From: JAPHTQ01 sp050295975
GTDB lineage: Bacteria; Pseudomonadota; Gammaproteobacteria; Thiohalomonadales; Thiohalomonadaceae
DNA: 64,000 nucleotides
Assembly (NCBI GenBank): GCA_050295975.1
Contig: JBNKQR010000011.1
Span: 3,204-67,203, forward strand
Direction: 5' to 3'
The notes below the pieces were generated by a model. The model was not told the origin of the DNA. It searched no databases and worked only from the letters and a program-made list of their open reading frames with translations. Positions 9,720-16,725 of the stretch are shown in pieces. Position 1 is the stretch's first letter, and every line of letters starts with the position of its first letter. The translations under genes and the position numbers were made by a program.

Positions 9720-10037
9720 ATGGGACGCTCAAAAAAACAGGTATTTTCCACAGACCAGAACCGTCTCGCGGATCTGGCTAAGGCGTTGGGCCATCCCGCG
9801 CGCATTGCCATACTGGAGTTTCTCGCTCAGAGCGATGCCTGTATGTGCGGTGATATTGTTGAGAAGTTGCCCCTGTCGCAATCGACCGTATCGCAACATC
9901 TGCGTGAATTGAAAAATGCAGGACTGATTAAGGGTGATGTTGAAGGTGCGAGGGTATGCTACTGCATCGACAACAAAGCACTGGAAAAGGCCCGCAAACT
10001 ATTGGATAGATTTTTTACCACCAAACGCTGCTGCTAA
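9720..10037 (+). CDS. arsR: ArsR-family metalloregulator
   Basis: A 105-residue SmtB/ArsR winged-helix repressor. The helix-turn-helix covers about residues 48-70 (LPLSQSTVSQHLRELKNAGLI). Candidate thiol ligands for As(III) or Sb(III) are Cys41 and Cys43 (ACMCGDI, at the place of the classical CVCDL site), Cys80 and Cys82, and a C-terminal Cys-Cys pair. The ATG at 9720 is preferred because the promoter -10 box ends at 9706; a longer frame from 9666 would begin upstream of the promoter. No Shine-Dalgarno sequence is visible, consistent with near-leaderless translation. It is followed by arsM, with a second copy of the operator between them. Confidence 0.88.
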   Translation: MGRSKKQVFSTDQNRLADLAKALGHPARIAILEFLAQSDACMCGDIVEKLPLSQSTVSQHLRELKNAGLIKGDVEGARVCYCIDNKALEKARKLLDRFFTTKRCC

Positions 10038-10044
10038 AAATTTT

Positions 10045-10072
10045 TTGGCACCATTTATCGTAATTTTACGAT
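10045..10072 (+). promoter_or_regulatory. arsM promoter and ArsR operator, site 2
   Basis: The perfect inverted repeat ATCGTAA-TT-TTACGAT lies at 10057-10072. TTGGCA at 10045-10050 and TACGAT at 10067-10072, 16 bases apart, could form the promoter, with the operator over the -10 box as in site 1. This implies arsM has its own ArsR-controlled promoter besides read-through from arsR. Confidence 0.68.
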
Positions 10073-10093
10073 TATCGTGAGGAGACTCAAAAC

Positions 10094-10903
10094 ATGACTA
10101 AAGCAAATGAACTGAAGCAAATGGTAAAAGAGAAGTACGGCGCCATCGCACAACAGTCGAAGAGTGATAGCGATACATCCTGTTGCGGCTGTGGCTGCTC
10201 CACGGTTGATTACTCAGTAATGGCAGACGACTACTCTGAACTATCCGGTTATATGCAAGATGCCGATTTAGGACTCGGCTGTGGTCTGCCCACTGAATTC
10301 GCACAGATGAAACCTGGCGATACCGTTGTCGACCTGGGTTCAGGTGTCGGTAACGATGCCTTTGTTGCACGCGCCATCGTAGGGGATACAGGTAGCGTAA
10401 TTGGCATCGACATGACCCCGGAGATGATCGACAAAGCACGGGCAAACGCAGAAAAAATGAAATTCGACAATGTCGAGTTCCGCTTAGGCGATATCGAGTC
10501 CATGCCGATAGACGACAAAAGCGTAGACGTTGTCGTCAGTAACTGTGTTATGAATCTGGTGCCGAATAAAACACAGGCTTTTGCCGAGACTTTCCGCATC
10601 CTAAAACCAGGTGGCCACTTCTCCATCTCGGATATCGTACTGGAAGGTGAACTGCCTGACAGCGTGCGTAAAAGCGCAGAAATGTATGCAGGTTGTGTTT
10701 CAGGCGCGGTACAGATGACTGACTACCTGGATACCATTAAAAAAGCCGGGTTCGCCAATGTAACGGTACAGAAGAAAAAAGAGATCACCCTGCCCGACGA
10801 GATACTGCTGGAATTCCTGACAAAAGACGAAATCGATCTGGCACGGGAACAGGGCGTGGGCGTTTACAGCATCACCGTCTACGCAGACAGACCAGCTGCC
10901 TGA
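10094..10903 (+). CDS. arsM: Arsenite methyltransferase ArsM
   Basis: A 269-residue SAM-dependent methyltransferase that converts As(III) to methylated forms in the cytoplasm. The N-terminus has VKEKYGAIA and a Cys-rich CCGCGC segment (30-35), usual for bacterial ArsM. The SAM loop is VVDLGSGVGNDAF (78-90), with the acidic end of beta-2 in IGIDMTPEMI. The three cysteines that bind arsenic in characterised ArsM enzymes are all present: Cys63 (LGLGCG), Cys151 (SNCVMNL) and Cys201 (YAGCVSG). A GAGGAG site precedes the ATG. No arsenite efflux pump or arsenate reductase gene is adjacent. Confidence 0.93.
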   Translation: MTKANELKQMVKEKYGAIAQQSKSDSDTSCCGCGCSTVDYSVMADDYSELSGYMQDADLGLGCGLPTEFAQMKPGDTVVDLGSGVGNDAFVARAIVGDTGSVIGIDMTPEMIDKARANAEKMKFDNVEFRLGDIESMPIDDKSVDVVVSNCVMNLVPNKTQAFAETFRILKPGGHFSISDIVLEGELPDSVRKSAEMYAGCVSGAVQMTDYLDTIKKAGFANVTVQKKKEITLPDEILLEFLTKDEIDLAREQGVGVYSITVYADRPAA

Positions 10904-10965
10904 TAACAGAAAAATGGCTGTTGTTCAGCCATCAGCATAAACAGGTGAGAGAAAAGGAGGAAAGA

Positions 10966-11412
10966 ATGAAAGACGAAATAAAAGCCAGTGCTGAAGACCA
11001 TTTCAAAAACGGCTTAATGTGCGCCGAAAGTGTCGTCGTGACACTTACAGAGGCGCACGGTATCGAGTCCGAGTTACTTCCTAAAGCGGCAACAGCGTTC
11101 TGCGGTGGTATGTCACGCACCTGCGGTACATGCGGCGCTCTAACAGGAGCAGTCATGGGGGTCAGCGCCATTCTAGGCAGAGAAGAAGCTGGGGAATCCT
11201 ATGATGCACCGTTTCAGGCCGCGGCCACTGTCATAAATAAATTCGAAGAGGAGTTTGGTTCTCGCAACTGTCATGAGCTATTGGGTTGTGATCTTGGCAC
11301 AACTGAAGGACAGAAAACATTCAAAGAAAATAGACTTTACGTGAGATGTCTCAACTACACGGGAAGAGCGGCTGAGCTTGCTGAAGAAACACTCAAAGAG
11401 AAAAAAACGTGA
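10966..11412 (+). CDS. C-GCAxxG-C-C family protein
   Basis: A 148-residue protein of the C_GCAxxG_C_C family, named for its cysteine pattern. Seen here: Cys19 in GLMCAESVV, Cys46 (FCGGM), Cys53 and Cys56 in RTCGTCGALTGAV, and Cys102, Cys108 and Cys128. Family members probably bind a metal or cofactor; their biochemistry is not settled. The start at 10966 has a near-perfect ribosome-binding site (AAAGGAGGAAAGA), which rules out the longer frame from 10921. It lies 62 bases after arsM on the same strand and is probably cotranscribed, so a thiol-based role in metalloid handling is a reasonable inference. Confidence 0.85.
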   Translation: MKDEIKASAEDHFKNGLMCAESVVVTLTEAHGIESELLPKAATAFCGGMSRTCGTCGALTGAVMGVSAILGREEAGESYDAPFQAAATVINKFEEEFGSRNCHELLGCDLGTTEGQKTFKENRLYVRCLNYTGRAAELAEETLKEKKT

Positions 11413-11465
11413 GTTTTTGTAAATGGTAATAATCCAGCCCTGCTAGGACTGGACTTCACAATAGC

Positions 11466-11518
11466 CTGGGTCAGAGAGTAATTATTTCTATATTAGAGAA
11501 TATTGCTCGATGACCCAG
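11466..11518. repeat. Long imperfect hairpin between convergent genes
   Basis: Arms CTGGGTCA (11466-11473) and TGACCCAG (11511-11518) enclose further short paired segments (GAG/CTC, AAT/ATT) separated by symmetric mismatches. The resulting stem is long and bulged. It sits between the end of the arsenic genes and the end of the next minus-strand gene. It could be a termination structure, though no T-run follows, or the remnant of a recombination site. Confidence 0.5.
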
Positions 11519-11529
11519 TTCCTATTCAA

Positions 11530-12042
11530 TCATTTACATGCATCATAGTCCCATGGAGCGTCCACATCGACTTGGTATAACTGCGGATTACTTACAAAAT
11601 ACTTCGATACTATTTGTTGCTCTCCCTCTGTAAGACGGCAATATGCAGAGTACAAATGTTCTGATCTGGACAAGTTTATTGCAATCTCCTCAACATTATA
11701 TAAAGAAACTTTTCGATCACACTCTATAACGTATTTTGGGTTGCGTAATATTAGAGCTAAAGATTTTAATCCAGCAACTTCTGCATCTTGATTATTCTTC
11801 GCCACCAAATAGAAAAGCTCATATCGATATTTATCAAACGTTTCAATTGATGGGTTTTTAATTAGCTCACTTATAAATTTCGTTTTAATTGTAATTTTAT
11901 CAGATGTAACTTGTACCGAGTTTGCAGCTGCGTCTTGAGAATCAGTAAACGTCCTATAATACCAAAGCATTACAGATGACGATTCACCGCACGCCATTGA
12001 AATACTTGGCACAAAAACTAGTATTAACAAGAAATACTTCAT
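11530..12042 (-). CDS. Exported protein of unknown function
   Basis: A 170-residue protein with a clear signal peptide, MKYFLLILVFVPSISMA, followed directly by Cys; SMAC is a poor lipobox, so cleavage by signal peptidase I or II is undecided. The mature part is polar and has four cysteines (CGES, ECDRK, YCRLT, DACK), suggesting disulfides in the periplasm. I recognise no family. The start at 12042 is preferred over 12066 because the signal peptide begins there. Base composition is clearly more AT-rich than in the flanking core genes, as for the rest of 11.4-13.5 kb, which points to horizontal acquisition. Confidence 0.65.
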   Translation of the reverse strand: MKYFLLILVFVPSISMACGESSSVMLWYYRTFTDSQDAAANSVQVTSDKITIKTKFISELIKNPSIETFDKYRYELFYLVAKNNQDAEVAGLKSLALILRNPKYVIECDRKVSLYNVEEIAINLSRSEHLYSAYCRLTEGEQQIVSKYFVSNPQLYQVDVDAPWDYDACK

Positions 12043-12062
12043 GATTGTTCCAATAGACACAT

Positions 12063-12236
12063 TCACGAGACAACCAGATAATAGCGAAAGGGGCGACTAC
12101 AAATATAAAGTTTCATCTGACCCCACTTATTTGCAGATAGCGCCCATAACCAACCAAAAACAAAGGCGAGCCAGCAAAACCCATCCTTGACTGCTTGAAT
12201 CTTTCCACCTTCATCTTTATAAACCTTATATTCCAT
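12063..12236 (-). CDS. Short DUF2628-like membrane protein, possibly truncated
   Basis: A 57-residue frame starting MEYKVYKDEGGKIQAV and continuing KDGFCWLAFVFGWLWAL. The segment VKDGF-W-AF-FGW-WAL resembles the start of DUF2628 inner-membrane proteins. After residue 40 the frame becomes polar and stops. A neighbouring frame would continue with another hydrophobic stretch (FIFVVAPFAIIWLS), so the gene may carry a frameshift. GGGAA lies just before the ATG, a weak site. It sits 21 bases upstream of the exported-protein gene. Confidence 0.5.
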   Translation of the reverse strand: MEYKVYKDEGGKIQAVKDGFCWLAFVFGWLWALSANKWGQMKLYICSRPFRYYLVVS

Positions 12237-12322
12237 TTCCCTTTAGTCCTTGGCTCTTGATAGTTAACAAAAATGCTAAATTCAACTAAACAATTAGGCA
12301 TGAATGCCATTCGACCCTTGTA

Positions 12323-12598
12323 TTATTTTAATGTTTTGTATGCCCATACCAATGATCGGACAAATTGATAGCATATATATGGCCCAAGTATTATCACTAG
12401 CGCCACAAGTGAATCATCTACTCCTTGGAACAACAACATATCAAGCCACTCAGAATATGCGTCACCTATGGAATGTTTAGATTTGTACGTATCAGGGCTA
12501 ACAAAGGTGTAGATAAATGGCAGAACCATCGTTAATCCAACAACCAATCCGCCTATCAACTTTAGCCATTCACGAGCGATTGTCTGTTTCATCTTCAT
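12323..12598 (-). CDS. Small membrane protein of unknown function (cassette-type gene)
   Basis: A 91-residue protein with two predicted membrane helices, LIGGLVVGLTMVLPFIYTFV (about 14-33) and SLVALVIILGPYICYQFV (about 63-80), joined by a polar loop. No family recognised. Its ATG lies three bases past the core end of the attC site at 12602-12673, the position expected for the first gene of an integron cassette. A degenerate inverse-core sequence (GCCTAAT on the minus strand) follows its stop, but no complete second attC was found. AT-rich, unlike the core genome here. Confidence 0.62.
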   Translation of the reverse strand: MKMKQTIAREWLKLIGGLVVGLTMVLPFIYTFVSPDTYKSKHSIGDAYSEWLDMLLFQGVDDSLVALVIILGPYICYQFVRSLVWAYKTLK

Positions 12599-12601
12599 GT
12601 T

Positions 12602-12673
12602 GCCTAACGTTTAAGCTGTGCGGCACAAACGAAGCGAAGCGTAGTTTGTGTCCGAACGAGCGCCTTGTTAGCC
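12602..12673 (-). other. Integron attC recombination site
   Basis: Read on the minus strand, the site opens with the inverse core GGCTAAC (12673-12667) and closes with the core GTTAGGC (12608-12602), 72 bases in all. Between them CGG-A-CACAAAC pairs with GTTTGTG-CCG, leaving a single unpaired A, the extrahelical base that marks attC stems. Unpaired spacers separate this stem from the R boxes. It directly follows the stop of the gene at 12674-13462 and directly precedes the next ATG, as in cassette arrays. Confidence 0.82.
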
Positions 12674-13462
12674 CTAAATGCCAAAATGCTTAATAACATG
12701 ATTAAAACAGTCCGCATCAGATTTAGTGAAATTATGCGGTTTATTTCTTTGCGAACCAATATGAACTGCTTTATTTCTTTTTTTCTGGATTTCAGAAAAA
12801 TGACTCATAGGCAAGGTTAAAGTCTTATCAAGCTTCAGCAACTTCAAATAAGTTAGAAGCTTTCCCATTCCCAACCCTCGATCACCGTCCAGGATCTTTT
12901 TGTCAACTCCCTGCTCAAGTAAGAGCTGATAAATAATGGCTTCTGTCATTGCGCCAGCTAGGATTAGCGCAGTTCGATAGCTTTCGTTCTTTAGATTAAA
13001 TAAATAATCTTGATAAAAACTATTTAGAAGCTCTCTAAATTCATCTTCCTTTTTATGAACTGTTTCTTTTGGAATAGTTTTCGAAAATGATTTCTTTGGA
13101 GCGGGAACCGGTATCTGTTTTATCACCTTAATTGGTATTCTAAGAAAGACAGAGCCGGCTGCGTACTCCATTAATTGCTTACTAACTACATCACTATTTA
13201 AATACCAATGTAGGTAATTAGGGGTGATGCCAAGAATTTCAGCCTTGTCATTTAAGGCAAGTGGTGTGCTAAAGCCTTTATGCGGGGTGTCTTTGTCTAA
13301 AATCTTTAAGCGTAATTGCGCATCACCTGAAGCCATAATTACCAAGGTTCCTTTTGGTATTGTTTCACCTCGTTTAATAGGCGACGTTAGATAGGATAAA
13401 GTTTTGACTGTACATCCAGAAAATGATTTATCAATAAACTTTTGTATTTCTTTGAACACCAC
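12674..13462 (-). CDS. HsdS-like half-domain fused to HEPN-like domain (cassette gene)
   Basis: A 262-residue protein. Residues 1-125 resemble the second part of a type I restriction specificity (HsdS) target-recognition domain: KGTLVIMASGDA, then LHWYLNSDVVSKQLMEYAAGSVFLRIPIKVIKQIPVPAP, which matches the L...S...Q......G.....I....L..I.VP.P pattern. Residues 140-262 are helical and look like a HEPN/DUF4145-type domain, with the motif R229-NKAV-H234 (R-x4-H) that is catalytic in HEPN ribonucleases. No hsdM or hsdR lies nearby. Start is GTG at 13462 after AAGGAAAG. A core-type site GTTAGCC (13505-13499, minus strand) precedes the gene and attC follows, so it is probably a mobile cassette. A defence or toxin role is inference. 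Confidence 0.65.
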   Translation of the reverse strand: MVFKEIQKFIDKSFSGCTVKTLSYLTSPIKRGETIPKGTLVIMASGDAQLRLKILDKDTPHKGFSTPLALNDKAEILGITPNYLHWYLNSDVVSKQLMEYAAGSVFLRIPIKVIKQIPVPAPKKSFSKTIPKETVHKKEDEFRELLNSFYQDYLFNLKNESYRTALILAGAMTEAIIYQLLLEQGVDKKILDGDRGLGMGKLLTYLKLLKLDKTLTLPMSHFSEIQKKRNKAVHIGSQRNKPHNFTKSDADCFNHVIKHFGI

Positions 13463-13498
13463 TATCTTTCCTTCGGAATGCTCTTAATCGTTCTTGTG

Positions 13499-13505
13499 GG
13501 CTAAC
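13499..13505 (-). other. Core-type site at the upstream cassette boundary
   Basis: GTTAGCC on the minus strand, 37 bases before the GTG start at 13462. It is the exact complement of the inverse core GGCTAAC at the far end of the same cassette. In integron cassettes these two ends join in the circular form, so the match supports an excisable unit of about 0.9 kb. Confidence 0.6.
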
Positions 13506-13510
13506 TATAA

Positions 13511-13559
13511 TTAGACACCCTAAATGTCGTAATTCAAATACGACATTTAGGGTGTATAA
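13511..13559. repeat. Near-perfect long palindrome beside the cassette boundary
   Basis: Arms of 17 bases, ACACCCTAAATGTCGTA (13515-13531) and its exact complement (13539-13555), flank a seven-base loop. Allowing one mismatch the arms extend to 21 bases. The palindrome lies six bases from the core-type site. It lacks the unpaired bases of an attC and has no T-run, so it is neither a typical attC nor an intrinsic terminator. It could be a protein-binding site or the end of a mobile element. Confidence 0.75.
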
Positions 13560-13592
13560 CACATCACCCCATATTAGAATCAATGACTTAGC

Positions 13593-13727
13593 TTCTGAAC
13601 AGGGAGCCTAAAAGGTTTTACTAACGGGGCAGGAAAGATTGACAGAAAGCACTCCCTCGCCCGATGGTTCCGTAACCCTTTCTACCGCGATATCCCGTCG
13701 TTGGCAAGCGTGGCTCCCTGTTCAGAA
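13593..13727. repeat. 135-base element bounded by 16-base inverted repeats
   Basis: TTCTGAACAGGGAGCC at 13593-13608 recurs as its exact complement at 13712-13727. The right copy also forms a local hairpin (CTCCCTGTT / AACAGGGAG, 13714-13738) within GTGG...CCAC. No coding frame is supported inside. It resembles a tiny miniature element or a paired hairpin array downstream of tex. Confidence 0.5.
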
Positions 13728-13768
13728 CAAACAGGGAGAGGCCACGACTAAAGGGGCATACGCAAAAA

Positions 13769-16093
13769 CTACTTTTTTAACCGGGCAAAGGCATCGGCCA
13801 TTGCTCCACTTGGTGCTGGCGCTTGGCTCTGCTGTTTCCCTCTGTTCTTTCCGCGTTGATCATTGCGTGTTTCAGGCTTTCCCTGCTTCCTATCTACCGC
13901 TGCATTGTTTTGCCGCTGTGCGTCATCGGTCATGCGCATACTAAGCCCAACACGCTTACGCGGGATGTCCACTTCCATCACTTTCACTTTCACCACGTCA
14001 CCCGCCTTGACCACTTCGTGTGGGTCTTTGACGAACTTGTCGGCCAGGGCGGAGATGTGGACCAGACCGTCCTGGTGCACACCGATGTCGACGAAGGCTC
14101 CGAAGTTGGTGACGTTGGTGACTACCCCTTCGAGGATCATGCCGGGCTCCAGATCTTTCAACTCTTCCACACCATCCTTGAATTCGGCGGTTTTGAATTC
14201 TGGTCGTGGATCGCGGCCCGGTTTATCCAGCTCCTTGATGATGTCTTTCACCGTCGGTTCACCAAACTTGTCGTCGGTGAAGTCGTTGGCGGCGAGGGTT
14301 TTAAGAAACTTGCTGTCGCCGATGAGTGAACCGATCTCACGGCCGCTTTTATTGATGATGCGTTCAACCACCGGGTAGGCCTCTGGGTGCACCGATGAGG
14401 CATCGAGGGGGTTGTCGCCGTTCATAATGCGCAGGAATCCGGCGCATTGTTCGAAGGCCTTTTCGCCGAGGCGTGCCACTTTCAGGATCTCTTTACGGTT
14501 TTTAAATGCACCATGTTCATCGCGATGGCTGACGATGTTGGTGGCCAGCGTTGCGGAGAGTCCGGCAACACGGGCCAGCAGCGGCGCGGAGGCCATGTTG
14601 ATATCAACACCGACGGCGTTTACGCAGTCCTCTACCACCGCGTCGAGTTGACGCGCCAGTTTGGATTGCGACACATCGTGCTGGTATTGGCCAACACCGA
14701 TCGCCTTGGGATCGATCTTCACCAGTTCCGCCAGCGGGTCCTGCAGACGGCGGGCGATAGAGACCGCGCCGCGCAGGGAGACGTCGAGATTGGGGAATTC
14801 ATTGGCGGCAAACTCGGAGGCGGAGTAAACCGATGCCCCCGCCTCGCTGACCATGATCTTGGTGAGTTTCAGTTCCGGGTGTTTCTTGATCAGCTCGGCG
14901 GCCAGTTTGTCGGTCTCGCGAGAGCCGGTGCCGTTACCGATACTGATCAAATCCACGTTATGTTTCTTCGCCAATTCAGCCAGTGTGTGCAGTGACTGGT
15001 CCCACTGATTTTTCGGCACGTGGGGATAGATGGTGGCGGTGTCGACCAGCTTGCCGGTGGCATCGACCACTGCGACCTTTACCCCGGTACGCAGGCCCGG
15101 GTCGAGGCCGAGGGTGGCACGCGGCCCGGCGGGGGCGGCCAACAATAGATCATTGAGGTTACGGGCGAAGACCTTGATCGCCTCCTCCTCCGCCTCTTCA
15201 CGCAGGCGTGATTTCAGATCGGTGTCGAGGTGGGTGAAGATCTTCACCCGCCAGGCCCAGCGCACCACTTCGCGCAGCCATGGGTCGGCAGGACGGCCTT
15301 CATCTTTGAGGGCTTTCTGTGCCGCGATCATCCGCTCGGCGACGCCAGCCTCGCCCGGTTTCAGTTCCGCATCTTCCGGCAGGGCCAGCTCCAGGTTGAG
15401 GATGGTCTCCTTGCGCCCACGGAATAGCGCCAGCGCCCGGTGCGAGGGGATGGTTTTGATCGGCTCGGCAAAATCGAAGTAGTCGGAGAACTTGGCCCCC
15501 TCCTGCTCCTTGCCCGTTGCCACCTTGGAGCTAAGCACGCCGTGCTCCCACAGGTAGTCACGCAGCTTCCCCACCAGCTCCGCGTCCTCGGCGAACTCCT
15601 CCATCAGGATCTGCTTGGCCCCCTCCAGCGCAGCGGCGACATCGGGGACTTCCTTATCCTTGTCGACGTAGGCGGCGGCCTCGGCCTCCGGATTGAGCGA
15701 CGGGTTTTCCAGCAGCGCATGGGCCAGCGGCTCCAGCCCTGCCTCGCGGGCGATCTGCGCCTTGGTGCGGCGCTTCTGTTTGTAGGGCAGATAGAGGTCT
15801 TCCAGGCGGGTCTTGGTGTCGGCGGCGAGGAACGCTGCCTTCAGCTCCGGAGTCAGCTTGCCCTGCTCCTCGACCGACTTGATCACCGCGATGCGGCGCT
15901 CCTCCAGCTCGCGCAGGTAGCCCAGCCGCTCTTCCAGGTTACGCAACTGGGTGTCATCAAGACCGCCGGTGACCTCTTTACGGTAACGGGAGATGAACGG
16001 CACCGTCGAGCCCTCGTCCAGCAGGCCGATGGCGGCCTCTACCTGATTGACACGGACACTGAGTTCTTCGGCGATACGTTGGGCAATGGACAT
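13769..16093 (-). CDS. tex: Tex family RNA-binding transcription accessory protein
   Basis: A 774-residue protein matching Tex/YhgF in length and domain order: N-terminal helical region (VPFISRYRKEVTGGLDD), YqgF/RNase-H-like domain (LGLDPGLRTGVKVAVVD), helix-hairpin-helix repeats (NIVSHRDEHGAFKNRKEILKV), and an S1 RNA-binding domain near residues 650-720 (GVVTNVTNFGAFVDIG), then a basic, low-complexity tail. Tex binds nucleic acid and influences transcription and stress tolerance; it acts in the cytoplasm. The ATG at 16093 (MSIAQRIAEEL) matches the family start; a longer frame reaching 16165 is unlikely. It is a core gene between two AT-rich islets. Confidence 0.95.
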   Translation of the reverse strand: MSIAQRIAEELSVRVNQVEAAIGLLDEGSTVPFISRYRKEVTGGLDDTQLRNLEERLGYLRELEERRIAVIKSVEEQGKLTPELKAAFLAADTKTRLEDLYLPYKQKRRTKAQIAREAGLEPLAHALLENPSLNPEAEAAAYVDKDKEVPDVAAALEGAKQILMEEFAEDAELVGKLRDYLWEHGVLSSKVATGKEQEGAKFSDYFDFAEPIKTIPSHRALALFRGRKETILNLELALPEDAELKPGEAGVAERMIAAQKALKDEGRPADPWLREVVRWAWRVKIFTHLDTDLKSRLREEAEEEAIKVFARNLNDLLLAAPAGPRATLGLDPGLRTGVKVAVVDATGKLVDTATIYPHVPKNQWDQSLHTLAELAKKHNVDLISIGNGTGSRETDKLAAELIKKHPELKLTKIMVSEAGASVYSASEFAANEFPNLDVSLRGAVSIARRLQDPLAELVKIDPKAIGVGQYQHDVSQSKLARQLDAVVEDCVNAVGVDINMASAPLLARVAGLSATLATNIVSHRDEHGAFKNRKEILKVARLGEKAFEQCAGFLRIMNGDNPLDASSVHPEAYPVVERIINKSGREIGSLIGDSKFLKTLAANDFTDDKFGEPTVKDIIKELDKPGRDPRPEFKTAEFKDGVEELKDLEPGMILEGVVTNVTNFGAFVDIGVHQDGLVHISALADKFVKDPHEVVKAGDVVKVKVMEVDIPRKRVGLSMRMTDDAQRQNNAAVDRKQGKPETRNDQRGKNRGKQQSQAPAPSGAMADAFARLKK

Positions 16094-16311
16094 GGATTCT
16101 GCTCTACCTGAATTTTGGAAAGCAGGGATGGTATCAAAGGGCGGCGAGATGCGTAATCTTGACAAGTATCGCTGAGACCGTCTAACTCAAAGGTAGCACG
16201 CCGTGCTCTTACGCTTCATTGCCGTAAACTGCCTGCCACATTGTCAGGCTGGGTCATATTTCACAGACAACGAGGTATAAGTACGGCAGCAATACATGAC
16301 TACGATATACA

Positions 16312-16725
16312 TCATTCCTCAAATTCAAGCGTTATTGAATGCTCGAGTGATGGCTTGTCAGCATAGACAAACTTATATTCCTTGTTTTTTATATCAGCAC
16401 GTAACGTAACTGAAGATTCATCTGTTTCAATAGAATCTTCAAAAACTGGCATTACAATATCTTCGTTACAAGGGCCAAGTTCTGGTTGTTTATCAAACAG
16501 CTGCACAACAATCACTTTGTCATGCCATCCGGTTATACGCTTCACTAGGAAGTATTTAGTGCCATTCAGTTCTTTTGTCTGCAATACCTTGACAGTATCA
16601 ACGGTCAACGGACACGGAGCATTTGAATCCGCATCATCAGAACATGAGGTCAAACCAATCGTAGTTAATAGGAATATTGAGAAAACTGTGTATTTGAGTG
16701 GCTTCACTTCCACATCTCCGACCAT
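16312..16725 (-). CDS. Predicted lipoprotein of unknown function
   Basis: A 137-residue protein with a hydrophobic leader ending in the lipobox LTSC (Cys28), followed by acidic SDDADSN, which suggests a lipid-anchored envelope protein. The rest is beta-rich, with two more cysteines (APCPLTV, LGPCNED). No family recognised. The first codons overlap the end of the upstream gene by 22 bases, so the two are probably cotranscribed. A start a few codons later (GTG) is possible. The pair is AT-rich compared with tex and selD and was probably acquired together. Confidence 0.68.
   Translation of the reverse strand: MVGDVEVKPLKYTVFSIFLLTTIGLTSCSDDADSNAPCPLTVDTVKVLQTKELNGTKYFLVKRITGWHDKVIVVQLFDKQPELGPCNEDIVMPVFEDSIETDESSVTLRADIKNKEYKFVYADKPSLEHSITLEFEE

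Noticed and set aside
12113..12310. 65-codon minus-strand frame
   Set aside because: It overlaps the better-supported 57-residue DUF2628-like frame and shows no domain or ribosome-binding site.
13511..13559. Palindrome considered as the attC site of an upstream cassette
   Set aside because: Arms are exact with no extrahelical base and no inverse core box is present on the far side.
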